Part shown: positions 1 to 9,323 of the stretch, one piece after another | Layout: each line of letters opens with the position of its first letter | How positions within the stretch are numbered: position 1 is the first letter of the stretch | Source: MWEH01 sp035409945 | GTDB lineage: Bacteria > Bacillota > Clostridia > Christensenellales > DTU072 | Assembly: GCA_035409945.1 (NCBI GenBank) | Contig: DAONQC010000014.1 | Span: forward strand, 1-35,588 | Direction: 5' to 3' | Length of the DNA stretch: 35,588 nt | Notes under the pieces: generated by a model | The model's input: the letters and a program-made list of their open reading frames with translations, nothing else | Database searches by the model: none | Told to the model about the DNA's origin: nothing | Translations under genes and position numbers: made by a program

Positions 1-481
1 GAAATTTGCTCGATTTTTTGTGTTTTTGTTAGTAAATCAATCGTTAATACATATCTAGTGGAGGTATAGTACAGTTGTTTTACAACCGAGAACCTATAAA
101 AAATTTATAGATTTTTATAGATTTTAACTAACTGTAACTAACCCAATTAATTCAGTAAACATAGCTCATCTTTAAGTCCATATCTACAGTATAATATGCA
201 AAGTAAATTGAGCTACCTGTGTTGTTTTGCTGCCCCATTTTTGTTACTCCAACGTGGTTTGCTCCCTTCTTCATTGGGCATCATGCCCTTGACACGATAG
301 AAAGTTTTTACGCAAATGCTATGCTTTTCACCTGCACTGGGCACTGGACTTAACATATACTAGTGCGTTTAACACTAAAATTTCGTGAAGGTATTTGGGT
401 ATATAACAATTATTACAGCTAATTTTTGCTACGAGATAAGTATTATTGTATGAGAGTTGTTTAGGCGATGGTTTCACAGGT
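1..481. other. Left-edge intergenic region, unassigned, with small hairpins
   Basis: No coding region can be supported here. Short frames open at the left edge close within about 75 bases, so they could at most be the tail of a gene outside the window. Bases 200-345 are more GC-rich than the surroundings. They contain a perfect hairpin (GGGCAT-C-ATGCCC, 276-288) and a repeated GCACTGG-type segment near 335-348. A 5-bp stem (TAGTG/CACTA) lies at 361-377. A TATAAT hexamer occurs at 190-195 on the plus strand, but it has no convincing -35. A small structured RNA is possible, but the segment does not match the tmRNA, RNase P, SRP RNA or common riboswitch motifs I know. Confidence 0.3.
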
Positions 482-1333
482 TCAATTGTCAAAAATATCA
501 ATAATTAATTCTATAGCGAACTTGTTCTCTAAGTCCTTTTTTACATTTGCAATATCCTCGTACGAATCTTCCTCTGTGGAAATCTTTGCAACTGCAGTTA
601 TTTTACCAAAGCCGTAATCGTGATATGAAAGACTTTTTACCTCTTTAATCCCTGGGCACTTTATTAAAGTCTCATATAAAACTTTTTTACTTTCCTCATT
701 AAAATTATCTTTGCCCAAGACAATTAAAAGATTGTCGGCAATCATTTTGATGCCGAGCCCTATGAATATTAATGAAATGACTATGCCAAATATAGCATCT
801 AATCTTATTAAATATTTTGACAATACAAATCCAAGTAAAGCTAAAAATGTAATTACAGCATCTACAAAACTATCTAATATTACACCTTTGAAAACATTAG
901 ATTTAATTTCTTTATTCGCCCAGGCCAGTAAAAAACCCATCGCTATTTTTGCTATTATGCTAACAATCAATATAACTATATATGTCCACTGAAATATAAG
1001 ATTTACAGGAATCATGATGTTTTGTAAAGACCTGATAAAGAAAAAACAACCCGAAAAGAAAATAAATAACGAAAGTAAAAATGAAGCAAGATACTCGGCT
1101 CTTCCATAACCATGAGGCATTTCTTTAGAAGATTTTTTTGAAACTACAATAAATGCTATAACGGCAACAATATTGAATACTAAATCTATGAAATTATTAA
1201 CAGAATCCATAATTATTGTAAGGGAGCCTGAGGAAAGTCCTACATACAGTTTGGATAAAGCTAGCGCAAGATTGACAGCTAGTCCTATCGCCATATAAAT
1301 TATGCTTTTATTAATCCTAGTGAGTTTTTTCAA
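482..1333 (-). CDS. Cation diffusion facilitator (CDF) family metal transporter
   Basis: Membrane antiporter that exports divalent metal ions, probably in exchange for protons. The protein has the six-helix CDF fold followed by a cytoplasmic ferredoxin-like C-terminal domain (roughly the last 80 residues, from KDNFNEESKK). The two metal-site motifs are visible: NNFID in TM2 and DSFVD in TM5. The first site position is Asn rather than the His of classical zinc CDFs, a pattern I associate with a bacterial NxxxD subgroup whose metal cannot be read from sequence. The open frame reaches a TTG at 1396. I prefer the TTG at 1331-1333 (283 residues, beginning KKLTRINKS) because an AAGAGGC ribosome binding site sits 7 bases upstream, while the longer start has no good site. 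It lies downstream of the phosphoesterase gene on the same strand, about 150 bases away. Family call is sure; metal specificity is not. Confidence 0.88.
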   Translation of the reverse strand: MKKLTRINKSIIYMAIGLAVNLALALSKLYVGLSSGSLTIIMDSVNNFIDLVFNIVAVIAFIVVSKKSSKEMPHGYGRAEYLASFLLSLFIFFSGCFFFIRSLQNIMIPVNLIFQWTYIVILIVSIIAKIAMGFLLAWANKEIKSNVFKGVILDSFVDAVITFLALLGFVLSKYLIRLDAIFGIVISLIFIGLGIKMIADNLLIVLGKDNFNEESKKVLYETLIKCPGIKEVKSLSYHDYGFGKITAVAKISTEEDSYEDIANVKKDLENKFAIELIIDIFDN

Positions 1334-1482
1334 ATATATTGCCTCTTTCAGAAAACAGTTATAATCCTTCCTAAATATGCTTTCAATCCAAATCAAGTAG
1401 TTGATGTGTTATATCCTAACCGAGACTTCTTGCTTAGTTCTGCTTTTATTAAATTAGAAAAAAGAGATAGATGAGTATAAGC

Positions 1483-2829
1483 CTAATTGGGCTTTTTTCT
1501 TGGAATGTGTTCTTCAACAATCTTTACTTCTTCTACTTTGTACTTTGCAACACTCTTATATTTATCTTGATAGTAATTTTCAGGTGTTATATCAAAATCC
1601 GCTCCATTATACTTGATAATTGTACATCCTCTTTGTGCACCTTTTCCAGCGATGCCCACATATGCCAAATAATCCAAGCTAAGACTATATGTTAATCTAA
1701 TAGGATTAACTTGTTCCTCTGTTTTCCAATAATCTATTGAAATGTTGTTGTAATGGTCATGACCGCAAAAAACCGAATCTCCGCCTGCTTCTACCATTGT
1801 ATCAAACACATTATCTTCGCCTACACCATGGTAAATCAACTTGCCAGTTTCGCCTATTCTCCCAAATTCAAGTTCAACGACACCAGGTATATCTCTACTT
1901 CCATTATCTGTATATTTAACCCATGCATCCTTGTATTCTTTTAAGGCTATATGGAAATATAAGCTGGAGGGGACATCTATTTTTATACTTGGTAGCTGTT
2001 CCTCTGGGGACAGCTCATTAAATCTTGCTTGATTTGCATTTTTTAATTTTGCCATCTCATTTTTATACCATTCAGTTTGATTATTATGTATATTGTCGTA
2101 CTCCCACTTAACGCCCATAGGATCGCTTGGCATGTACGCATGAGAATCTAAAGTTACAATAGCTCTAGTAACAAAACCTTTACTATTTTTAATTTTTATT
2201 ATCGAATTTCCATATCCTTTAATTTCTTCAGGACCTTCAGAAAATAAGCAGTAGTTAAATTGGTCACTTGAATAAAATTCACTTATTTGTTCTCTAGTAT
2301 ATTTGCTATACGATTCAGTGTCATGGTTTCCAAATGTTACAGTCCAATAAACACCCAAACCATCCATTAGGTTAGCAAATGCTTGCGCTGCTTTTTTGTT
2401 ATCTCTAGTTCCTGCCGAGAAAGGCACAGGATATGCAATATCCCCCGTTGCAATAACTAAGTCTGGTTTTTCTGCCGTCACCATTGCAGCAATAGCATTC
2501 AAAACTTTTTTATCTGTAGAGGCACTAAATAACCCACCACCAAGATGTATGTCCGTTATCTGCATAACTTTAAATTCTTCATCTGTTGTAAAAGTCCAAT
2601 AACCATCCAATTCTTTAACTGGCTTAAGTTGTTGCTCTCCACCAGAATATGATACTTCTCCGAAGCTATTTGAATACTCTGGTAAAGTTTTTGCCACAAT
2701 AGCATTGCCTATCGCAAAACACGAAAAAGCAAGTCCGATAATAACGATAATCGTTACTAAAATGATTATTAATTTTTTAATTAAGCGCTTTTTATCCCTT
2801 TTAGTTCTTGGTTCCTTTAGTTTAGCCAT
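1483..2829 (-). CDS. Membrane-anchored calcineurin-like metallophosphoesterase, Dcr2/PAP29-like
   Basis: Predicted extracytoplasmic phosphoesterase with a di-metal centre. A Lys/Arg-rich N-terminus is followed by one TM segment (about residues 18-40), which reads as an uncleaved signal anchor. The metallophosphoesterase motifs follow in order: TDIHLG (D93, H95), GD (129-130), GNHD (167-170), an isolated HIALKEY (H293) and GHDH (356-359), so all expected metal ligands are present. The HIALKEY block resembles the HIPLPEY/F block of the Dcr2/purple acid phosphatase 29 subgroup, which is why I place it there. The start ATG has an AAGGG site 5 bases upstream, and a strong promoter candidate lies at 2886-2915. 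The stop codon falls inside an AAGCC/GGCTT hairpin. The substrate is unknown; a nucleotide or phosphoprotein substrate would be a guess. Confidence 0.88.
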   Translation of the reverse strand: MAKLKEPRTKRDKKRLIKKLIIILVTIIVIIGLAFSCFAIGNAIVAKTLPEYSNSFGEVSYSGGEQQLKPVKELDGYWTFTTDEEFKVMQITDIHLGGGLFSASTDKKVLNAIAAMVTAEKPDLVIATGDIAYPVPFSAGTRDNKKAAQAFANLMDGLGVYWTVTFGNHDTESYSKYTREQISEFYSSDQFNYCLFSEGPEEIKGYGNSIIKIKNSKGFVTRAIVTLDSHAYMPSDPMGVKWEYDNIHNNQTEWYKNEMAKLKNANQARFNELSPEEQLPSIKIDVPSSLYFHIALKEYKDAWVKYTDNGSRDIPGVVELEFGRIGETGKLIYHGVGEDNVFDTMVEAGGDSVFCGHDHYNNISIDYWKTEEQVNPIRLTYSLSLDYLAYVGIAGKGAQRGCTIIKYNGADFDITPENYYQDKYKSVAKYKVEEVKIVEEHIPRKKPN

Positions 2830-2885
2830 TTGTACCCTTTTCTTCTCGATTTTGATATGTTTTTGTGCTAGTTTAGTGCTTTACC

Positions 2886-2915
2886 ATTATATATTAATAT
2901 TTAAGTAGTAGTCAA
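2886..2915 (-). promoter_or_regulatory. Sigma-A-type promoter for the metallophosphoesterase gene
   Basis: On the minus strand TTGACT (2910-2915) and TATAAT (2886-2891) are separated by 18 bases. The -10 ends 57 bases before the start codon at 2829. This is a near-consensus match in the right place and orientation. Confidence 0.65.
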
Positions 2916-2971
2916 TATTGATTTTTTTTAACTTCCTTGTTTTTGATAACGAAAAACTCTCACTTTTAACG

Positions 2972-3188
2972 AGTGCTCCCACAATCTAAACACACCTAGT
3001 TAAAGTCCAAACTTATACGTTATATGCCCACATTACAGGTGCTACCAAAATCTAAATGCACCTAGTTAAAATCCAGATCGCAACAGTTAGCCAAACCTCA
3101 TAACATATAGATTGGCATCGCAACCTAAACACACCTAGTTAAAATCCAAGACGTAACAGTTATGCAAAACTCTTAATATACAGATTGT
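2972..3188. repeat. Three-copy imperfect direct repeat, 66-73 bp unit
   Basis: The core CACCTAGTTAAA(A/G)TCC occurs at 2993-3008, 3059-3074 and 3132-3147, so the units are 66 and 73 bases apart. Similarity extends on both sides: a GTGCTcCCAcAATCTAAA-like left part in copies 1 and 2, a CCTAAACA variant in copy 3, and a right part with an AACAGTTA..GC element and ATATA.AGATTG in copies 2 and 3. It fills the 466-base gap between the metallophosphoesterase start and the mfd stop, where I see no gene. It is too irregular for CRISPR and does not resemble a transposon end. Confidence 0.75.
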
Positions 3189-3295
3189 TTGGAATATGCT
3201 ATATGCTTTTACAATGTGTCGGCGACAAGCAGTAAGACAAAATTAATGAGTGAGTTTCCAAACGATTTAAAACATCAGCTGTTTTTGTTGTTAGA

Positions 3296-6200
3296 TTACT
3301 TGTCTGCTGTATCATGTCCTGCTGCAACTAGTAAAAAAGAGCGCATCAGTTCTATTTTTTCATCCTGGCTACGATTTGATTTATTAAACACAATCATGGG
3401 TGGATCTGATGGGCTTAAGACTGCTTCTTTTATATATTTATCTAGAGCTTTAAATACATCAGGCTTTCCAAATAGTGTATTGTCCCAAAAATGCAGCCCC
3501 ATTCCGTAATTAGTAACTACAACTTGTCGTACACCTATTTCTTGAGCAAGTTTCTTTAAAAGACCCATCTTAAGTAATCTAAGAGCAGGTTTAGGAAGTG
3601 CTCCATCTGTATCTTCATAATGTTTAATTAATTCTTGTTCTTCTTCTAGACTACTGATTTGAGAAATGCGTTTATAAAATTCCACCCTTCTATTCGATGA
3701 TGTTATATAATCGGTTGGCAGGAATATATCACCATCAATCTTTAGTTCAGCTTGTAAAGTTGCTTCCACCTTTTCACCCTGTAATTCTTTGACTGATTCG
3801 TTAAGCAATCTACAATACATATCGTACCCTACTTTTTGCATATTGCCGTGCTGCTCTTTCCCTAATATATTCCCAGCTCCTCTAATTTCTAAATCTTCCA
3901 TAGCAATTTTAAAGCCGCTACCAAGTTCAGTATATCTCATCAATGCATCTAATCTTTTCACTGCTTCTTCAGTCAACACCTTGCCTTCCCTAACAGTAAA
4001 ATATGCATAAGCGAGGTTATGGCTTCTTCCTACCCGCCCTCTCAACTGGTAAAGTTCGGCAAGACCTAATCTATCACTATCAATCACAATTAGTGTATTT
4101 GCGTTAGGTAAATCGATGCCGTTTTCGATAATGGTTGTTGAAATTAAAACTTGATACTTGCCGTCATAAAAATCACTAATACGCTTTTCTAAGGTGCTAG
4201 GAGTCATCTTTCCATGTGCATAAGTTATAGAGACTCCTTCGAGCATGTCTTGTACATCTTTATAAAATTTTTCTATACCTTGTACTCTGTTGAATAAAAT
4301 AAATACCTGACCACCTCTACCAATTTCCCGCTTAACAGCGTCAACTAATAATGCATCGGTGTATTCTACTACATATGTCTCTATCGGCAGTCTATTCTCT
4401 GGCGGTGTTTCGAGGGTAGAAATATCTCTTATCCCACTTAGAGACATATGAAGAGTTCTTGGAACTGGTGTAGCTGAAAGGCTTAAAACATTCACATTGT
4501 TTTTCATAACTTTAATTTTTTCTTTTTGCTCGACACCAAACTTTTGTTCTTCATCTAAAACTAAAAGTCCTAAATCCCAAAACTTAACATCACTACTCAA
4601 AATTCTATGTGTAGCTATAACTATGTTTACGGTACCATCTTCTATTTTTCTAATTATTTCTTTTTGTTTATCATCTGGCACAAACCTAGATAACATTTCA
4701 ATATTTAAATTGTATTTTTCCAGTCGTTTTGTAATAGTATCATAATGTTGCTTACAAAGTATGGTAGTAGGAGCAAGTATAACAGCCTGCTTCCCTTCTA
4801 CGACAGTCTTAAAAATAGCCCTAATTGCAACCTCGGTTTTTCCAAAACCTACATCTCCGCATAGTAGCCTATCCATGACCTTCCCTGACTCCATATCTTT
4901 TTTAATTTCGGAAATGGCTAAAAGTTGGCAGTCGGTTTCTTCAAATTCAAAATCTTCTTCCATCTCCTTTTGCCAATATGTGTCTTCTTGATATACGTGC
5001 CCTTTTATCTTCATTCTCTTTTTGTATAACTCGTGAATATCAAAAGCCATCTTCTTAATGGAAGTTTTAACTCTCTCCTTTAGCTTTTCAAAATCTCTGC
5101 TTCCTAATCTGTGTATTGTAGGGTTACCGCCTCCTGTATATTTTTCCAGCTCATCCATTCTGTCCACTGGCAAATATAGTTTGTCCCCATCTTTATACCG
5201 AATGAGATAGTAGTCCTTAACACCACTTCGTGTTTCAAGTCTAACAAGACCCTCTGATATTCCTATTCCATGTATTTCGTGCACCACAAAATCGCCAACT
5301 TCAGGCATTACAAAGCGTTCACGCTTTCTTTTCAAACTCTTTTTACGAGTCTCGGATTTACGAATTATATCATCAGTACCGATGACAGTAATTTGACTTG
5401 CTGGGAGCGCAAACCCTCTGCTTAAAAAATATGGGTAAATCACTAAAGGATAATCGGATGTGTAGTCGGTATCTATAACAGACTTCATTTTTGCATCATT
5501 AAAAAACGCTTGAATATAATTTGCATTATCCATATTCCCAGCGTAAATAAAGACACGGGTGCCAAACATTAAATTACCAGATATATTCTCAACTAGTAAG
5601 TCATAGTTTAAACTGTATTTTGGTATATTGGGAGATTTTATAGTATCAATGTACGCTGGCTCAAAAATAGGGTTAGAACTCGTTACATTTTGAAATGCAA
5701 GTATTACATTTTTCTTAATTTTTTCGTATATAAACTCCCTATCGATTATACTGTTTTCATGTTCAACTAAAGCTTCTCCAGAAGAAACAAAACTTTTAAC
5801 TCTGATGTTATGAGCATTGGTGAGTAATTTCAATTTATCATCTATATTTCTGGGTTCATCTAACACCACGACACTATTTTTGGGAAGATAGGAAATTATA
5901 TTATCCATATACGAAGTGTAAAACGGAAGCGCCCAAATAAGTGATGGATCTCTAGGGTTTACTTCCAGCTTTAAAATCATCTCATCTATTATTTCAACAA
6001 GCCTTCGAGACGCATTCCTTCTAAATTTATTTAGTTTGTTTAGGATACTATTTATTGAGTTTAGGGGTAATAAAATGTCGCTTTTTGGAACTATTGTGCA
6101 TGATGCGATTTCCTTTATAGATGTCATTGTTTCTGCTACAAACACCCTCATTTTTTCTACTTCATCGCCGAAAAACTCTATTCTTATTGGGCTTGTATCT

Positions 6201-6748
6201 CCTGCAAGAAATACATCTAAAATATCACCACGCAAAGCAAATTCACCAGGTAAAGTTACTATATCTTCCTTTCTATACCCTCCAGCAACAAGGCTATCTA
6301 CAATAGTTTCAGGAGCTATTTCATCACCTACTTTTATGTTAATCGTAGCTTCCTTTACGCTATCTTTTTTAGGGAAATATTGTAAAAGTCCTTCTGCAGA
6401 AATGACTGCACCTACAGCATTTGAAGATACTATTTTATCTAACGCATGCATCCTTTCGTTAAGCGCTACATCGGATGACATGGAAACATTTAAAAGCAAC
6501 TCATCTTTTTCAGGAATCAGCACAACTTCGCCATCTGCATATTCGTTTAAAATAGTATGTGCATCCCTTGCAGTTATCCTGTCTTGAGTGACATACAAAA
6601 AGAACTTATTCAGCTTGGTTGTTAGAAAATATCTTGTGTTTTGGGCAGTATAAAAGACTGCGGAAGATTTTCCACCCCCCACAGCATTAAGCAGTGAGTT
6701 AACTTTCTCACCTAAATTAGCAGTCGAGAAAAACTTCGAATTCAGCAT
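3296..6748 (-). CDS. mfd: Transcription-repair coupling factor Mfd
   Basis: ATP-driven DNA translocase that removes RNA polymerase stalled at DNA damage and recruits UvrA for nucleotide excision repair. The 1150-residue length is normal for the family. Domains in order: UvrB-like N-terminal module (about 1-380), RNA polymerase-interacting CarD-like domain (about 483-548, from GDFVVHEIHGIG), then a RecG-like SF2 translocase with Walker A GDVGFGKTE (631-639), DEEQ box (732-735), SAT motif (758-760) and the RGRVGRSH arginine-finger motif near 910. The last part is the TRCF C-terminal domain, which autoinhibits UvrA binding. The ATG at 6748 is the only sensible start, though AGAGGA lies rather far upstream (about 16 bases). 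It stands alone on the minus strand, with GH31 upstream and the repeat array downstream. Confidence 0.98.
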   Translation of the reverse strand: MLNSKFFSTANLGEKVNSLLNAVGGGKSSAVFYTAQNTRYFLTTKLNKFFLYVTQDRITARDAHTILNEYADGEVVLIPEKDELLLNVSMSSDVALNERMHALDKIVSSNAVGAVISAEGLLQYFPKKDSVKEATINIKVGDEIAPETIVDSLVAGGYRKEDIVTLPGEFALRGDILDVFLAGDTSPIRIEFFGDEVEKMRVFVAETMTSIKEIASCTIVPKSDILLPLNSINSILNKLNKFRRNASRRLVEIIDEMILKLEVNPRDPSLIWALPFYTSYMDNIISYLPKNSVVVLDEPRNIDDKLKLLTNAHNIRVKSFVSSGEALVEHENSIIDREFIYEKIKKNVILAFQNVTSSNPIFEPAYIDTIKSPNIPKYSLNYDLLVENISGNLMFGTRVFIYAGNMDNANYIQAFFNDAKMKSVIDTDYTSDYPLVIYPYFLSRGFALPASQITVIGTDDIIRKSETRKKSLKRKRERFVMPEVGDFVVHEIHGIGISEGLVRLETRSGVKDYYLIRYKDGDKLYLPVDRMDELEKYTGGGNPTIHRLGSRDFEKLKERVKTSIKKMAFDIHELYKKRMKIKGHVYQEDTYWQKEMEEDFEFEETDCQLLAISEIKKDMESGKVMDRLLCGDVGFGKTEVAIRAIFKTVVEGKQAVILAPTTILCKQHYDTITKRLEKYNLNIEMLSRFVPDDKQKEIIRKIEDGTVNIVIATHRILSSDVKFWDLGLLVLDEEQKFGVEQKEKIKVMKNNVNVLSLSATPVPRTLHMSLSGIRDISTLETPPENRLPIETYVVEYTDALLVDAVKREIGRGGQVFILFNRVQGIEKFYKDVQDMLEGVSITYAHGKMTPSTLEKRISDFYDGKYQVLISTTIIENGIDLPNANTLIVIDSDRLGLAELYQLRGRVGRSHNLAYAYFTVREGKVLTEEAVKRLDALMRYTELGSGFKIAMEDLEIRGAGNILGKEQHGNMQKVGYDMYCRLLNESVKELQGEKVEATLQAELKIDGDIFLPTDYITSSNRRVEFYKRISQISSLEEEQELIKHYEDTDGALPKPALRLLKMGLLKKLAQEIGVRQVVVTNYGMGLHFWDNTLFGKPDVFKALDKYIKEAVLSPSDPPMIVFNKSNRSQDEKIELMRSFLLVAAGHDTADK

Positions 6749-6842
6749 TAATTTTTGAGACGTTTCCTCTATTATTGTCTATTTCTACTTAATTATCAGT
6801 AGAACGGTTTAAGTAATTTAGTGCTATACAAAGCCACTTACT

Positions 6843-9008
6843 TTATTTTATACCAACGAGTGTTATTTCTATCTTATCAGTTGGTTTAATCTCTTTTAGA
6901 TATAAAATCCCTTTTTCAGTTTCTACTTCAAAGTGCTCTCCATTTTTCAATATTTCTGCACCTGCATATCTAGAAATGTTTGCAAAGTTAATTTTGTAAT
7001 CTCTGCTTTCTGGCACATATGTGATATCGCCTTCAGCTGGGAAAATAATGAGTTTTTGTTCATCTTCGGTTAATTCGGTTCTAAATTGGGTTACAGCGTA
7101 AGCGCCATCTAGATATTCTTGCCCATCTCCCTTATCTTCATACAGCCTATATCTTCCCTTTCCTCTATATACTAGAAGTTCTAATTCTCTTGGATTATCT
7201 ACTGAATTTCCACCGTTACATCCTAGAGGAATAACCGAACCACTTCTAGCAAAAACTGGTATAGATGTTAAATCTCTTTCTAATACATATGTTCCACCTT
7301 GGAACACTTCGCCTGTGAATATGTCTGTATATTCACCGCGTGGTAGCCATACTTTAACTTTTGCCTTACCTGTCTTTTTATTAATAGGACTAGTGATTGG
7401 AGCAACTATTAATTTGCTACCAAAGAAGTATTGTCCCTTCACCTTGTATGCCATTTCTTTACTTGGATACCCATAGTACATAGGCTCTATGAGTGCTCTT
7501 CCTTCTAGATGGTTTCTATAATATTCTGAATAGATGTATGGGATTAGTTTGTGTCTAAATCTCAACGCTTCTTTTGCTAAATCTTCTACTTCAGGATGGT
7601 TCCAAGGCTCCTTACTAAGAGCAATTCTAGTGCTATGCAATCTTAAAATAGGTGAAAACACTCCAAATTGTATCCATCTTAAATATAGTTCACCATCTTT
7701 TTGTCTACCCATTTGATGTCCGCCGATATCGTGCGACCAAGTGGTATAGCCACAGTTTGCAGCTGTTGCAGTAAAGTATGGTTGTAATTTTAGTGAACTC
7801 CAAGTAACAAACGTATCTCCGGAAAATCCTACTGGATAACGATGTGAGCCTAGTCCTCCATACCTTGATAACACGACTGGTCTTCTGCCGTCCCAAGCAT
7901 TATCTAGTGTATGATAGTGATTACACGCCCATAAAGGATCGAGTCCAGGTATTTTGCTCTTACTGCCTTGCTGCCAATCTATCCACCAAAAATCAACTCC
8001 TGCTCTTTCGTACGGTTTATGAAGGACTTTAAAATATGCATTTAAAAAATTAGGATCAGTACAATCAAACGGTATTGTCTTTCCAGTTGATGGGTCTAAA
8101 TCCATATGTTCGCACATTTTTTCATACTGTTCTTCAAAGCTACGCACTCCAGATGCAGGGTGTAAGTTAAGTGTAATGTATAAATTTCTATCTTTTAATT
8201 GCTTTAAAAATTCTTTATAATCCGGAAACAGCCTTTTATTCCAGGTATAGCCTGTCCATCCTGTTCCCCATACCTTTATACGACCATCGGTTTTTTTGAT
8301 ACCTAAATCTTTTTTGAGATCCACATAGTGCCAATCCATGTCTATAGTTGCAACTGAAAATGGAATGTCTTCCCTTGCAAACTTATCCATCAGCTCTAGA
8401 TAACTTTCATCGGTATATGGGTAATATCTACTCCACCAATTTCCTAAAACTGCTCTTGGTATCATAGGTTGTGGCCCAGTTATTGCATAAAACAGCTGTA
8501 GTGCTTTTCTTCTGTCTTTTGTTGCGAAAATATAATAGTCTTTTTGCGGTACTCTTGGTCTTGGCATACCGTCTGCACCTAGTATCAAACTGTTATCTTC
8601 CATAACAGCAACACCCTTTTCGCCTATTATTCCATCTTGCAACCTTACACATCCACTAGTTCCATCCAAGGTTCTAGCAGTACCTTTAAGATTGCCTTTA
8701 TCAGTTCTTATTTTTTCGCCATCTATTTCCACTATATCTACTTTTCTTTTTTTGCGATGAAAATAATATTTGGCTTTTTCTGTGGCAATCATTACATGGT
8801 CTTTTTGAAACTCAAGGTTATATGGGTGTTCGCCTAAGTCCCGAAACCACACTATCTGCGTTGCCTCGTCGCAAAAAACAAAAGAATCACTGACTTCAAC
8901 CCTTAATAATTCAGGAGCAATAACAGTGATTCTAACTTTATCAGTGATATAAATTTGCGCTGGATTTGGCAATGGTTTTGTTTTTGCTATTAAATGAGAA
9001 TCTAACAT
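6843..9008 (-). CDS. Glycoside hydrolase family 31 protein (alpha-glycosidase), cytoplasmic
   Basis: Retaining alpha-glycosidase of the GH31 (beta/alpha)8 fold. The open frame can start at a TTG (9020), but I choose the ATG at 9006-9008 (721 residues, MLDSHLIAK) because GGAGGG sits 4-5 bases before it. An N-terminal beta-sandwich (about 1-180) precedes the barrel. The catalytic nucleophile is the Asp of WWIDWQQG (about D344), the acid/base is the Asp of FSGDTF (about D398), and WSHDIGG forms the conserved substrate-binding loop. A C-terminal beta domain follows. WIDWQQ replaces the WxDMNE of classical alpha-glucosidases, so the preferred sugar (glucose, xylose, GalNAc or other) cannot be assigned. 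There is no signal peptide, so it likely acts on imported oligosaccharides. No transporter gene is adjacent. Regulation is suggested by the promoter and palindromes at 9241-9297. Confidence 0.93.
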   Translation of the reverse strand: MLDSHLIAKTKPLPNPAQIYITDKVRITVIAPELLRVEVSDSFVFCDEATQIVWFRDLGEHPYNLEFQKDHVMIATEKAKYYFHRKKRKVDIVEIDGEKIRTDKGNLKGTARTLDGTSGCVRLQDGIIGEKGVAVMEDNSLILGADGMPRPRVPQKDYYIFATKDRRKALQLFYAITGPQPMIPRAVLGNWWSRYYPYTDESYLELMDKFAREDIPFSVATIDMDWHYVDLKKDLGIKKTDGRIKVWGTGWTGYTWNKRLFPDYKEFLKQLKDRNLYITLNLHPASGVRSFEEQYEKMCEHMDLDPSTGKTIPFDCTDPNFLNAYFKVLHKPYERAGVDFWWIDWQQGSKSKIPGLDPLWACNHYHTLDNAWDGRRPVVLSRYGGLGSHRYPVGFSGDTFVTWSSLKLQPYFTATAANCGYTTWSHDIGGHQMGRQKDGELYLRWIQFGVFSPILRLHSTRIALSKEPWNHPEVEDLAKEALRFRHKLIPYIYSEYYRNHLEGRALIEPMYYGYPSKEMAYKVKGQYFFGSKLIVAPITSPINKKTGKAKVKVWLPRGEYTDIFTGEVFQGGTYVLERDLTSIPVFARSGSVIPLGCNGGNSVDNPRELELLVYRGKGRYRLYEDKGDGQEYLDGAYAVTQFRTELTEDEQKLIIFPAEGDITYVPESRDYKINFANISRYAGAEILKNGEHFEVETEKGILYLKEIKPTDKIEITLVGIK

Positions 9009-9240
9009 TTTTCCCTCCAAGTTTTAGTCATTACTGACAAAACACTTATTCATCATTTTAAGTTCGAACAATACAAACATACTCTCAGCAAACTACTAAA
9101 ACCACAGCTCGCCGATTACTTGTATTTTAACACATTAATGTATATGTAAACAAACTAAACATAGAAATCTATCAAAAGCTAAACATCATTGAACTTTACA
9201 ATTAATGTGAAAATCACCAAACCAATCAGCGTACAAACAT

Positions 9241-9271
9241 ACTACTCACGAGTAGTCTACTTACGAGTAGT
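9241..9271. promoter_or_regulatory. Two tandem palindromes, candidate repressor operator for GH31
   Basis: ACTACTC-AC-GAGTAGT (9241-9256) is a perfect 7-bp-arm palindrome. CTACT-TACG-AGTAG (9258-9271) is a second one. ACGAGTAGT is therefore repeated directly 15 bases apart (9248 and 9263). The pair overlaps the -10 box and probable start site of the minus-strand promoter at 9269-9297, a classical repressor position. The regulator is not in this window. A terminator for the upstream gene is less likely because no T-run follows on the minus strand. Confidence 0.55.
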
Positions 9272-9297
9272 ATAATTTTAAAATGTTTGTCAGTTAA
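9269..9297 (-). promoter_or_regulatory. Promoter candidate upstream of the GH31 gene
   Basis: On the minus strand TTAACT (9292-9297) and TATACT (9269-9274) are spaced 17 bases apart. Transcription from here gives a 5' leader of about 250 bases before the GH31 ATG. The leader (9009-9240) contains no gene. It repeats the word TACAAACATACT (plus-strand reading) near 9072 and 9231 but has no riboswitch motif I recognise. Confidence 0.5.
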
Positions 9298-9323
9298 TAC
9301 TGATTAGATTTAGTCACAATTTT

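Noticed and set aside
200..260. Resemblance of the minus strand (GCAAACC...GGTAGC) to a c-di-GMP-I riboswitch
   Set aside because: Key helices and the spacing of the conserved bases do not fit, and no gene follows within the window.
1467..1500. AAGCC/GGCTT hairpin followed by six T on the plus strand
   Set aside because: It overlaps the stop codon of the phosphoesterase gene and there is no plus-strand gene to terminate; on the relevant strand no T-run follows.
2972..3188. CRISPR-like array
   Set aside because: Only three copies, unit length uneven, and the 'spacers' are themselves partly similar to each other.
6036..6587. 183-codon plus-strand frame opposite mfd
   Set aside because: Antisense to a clearly conserved mfd; no start signal or recognisable protein.
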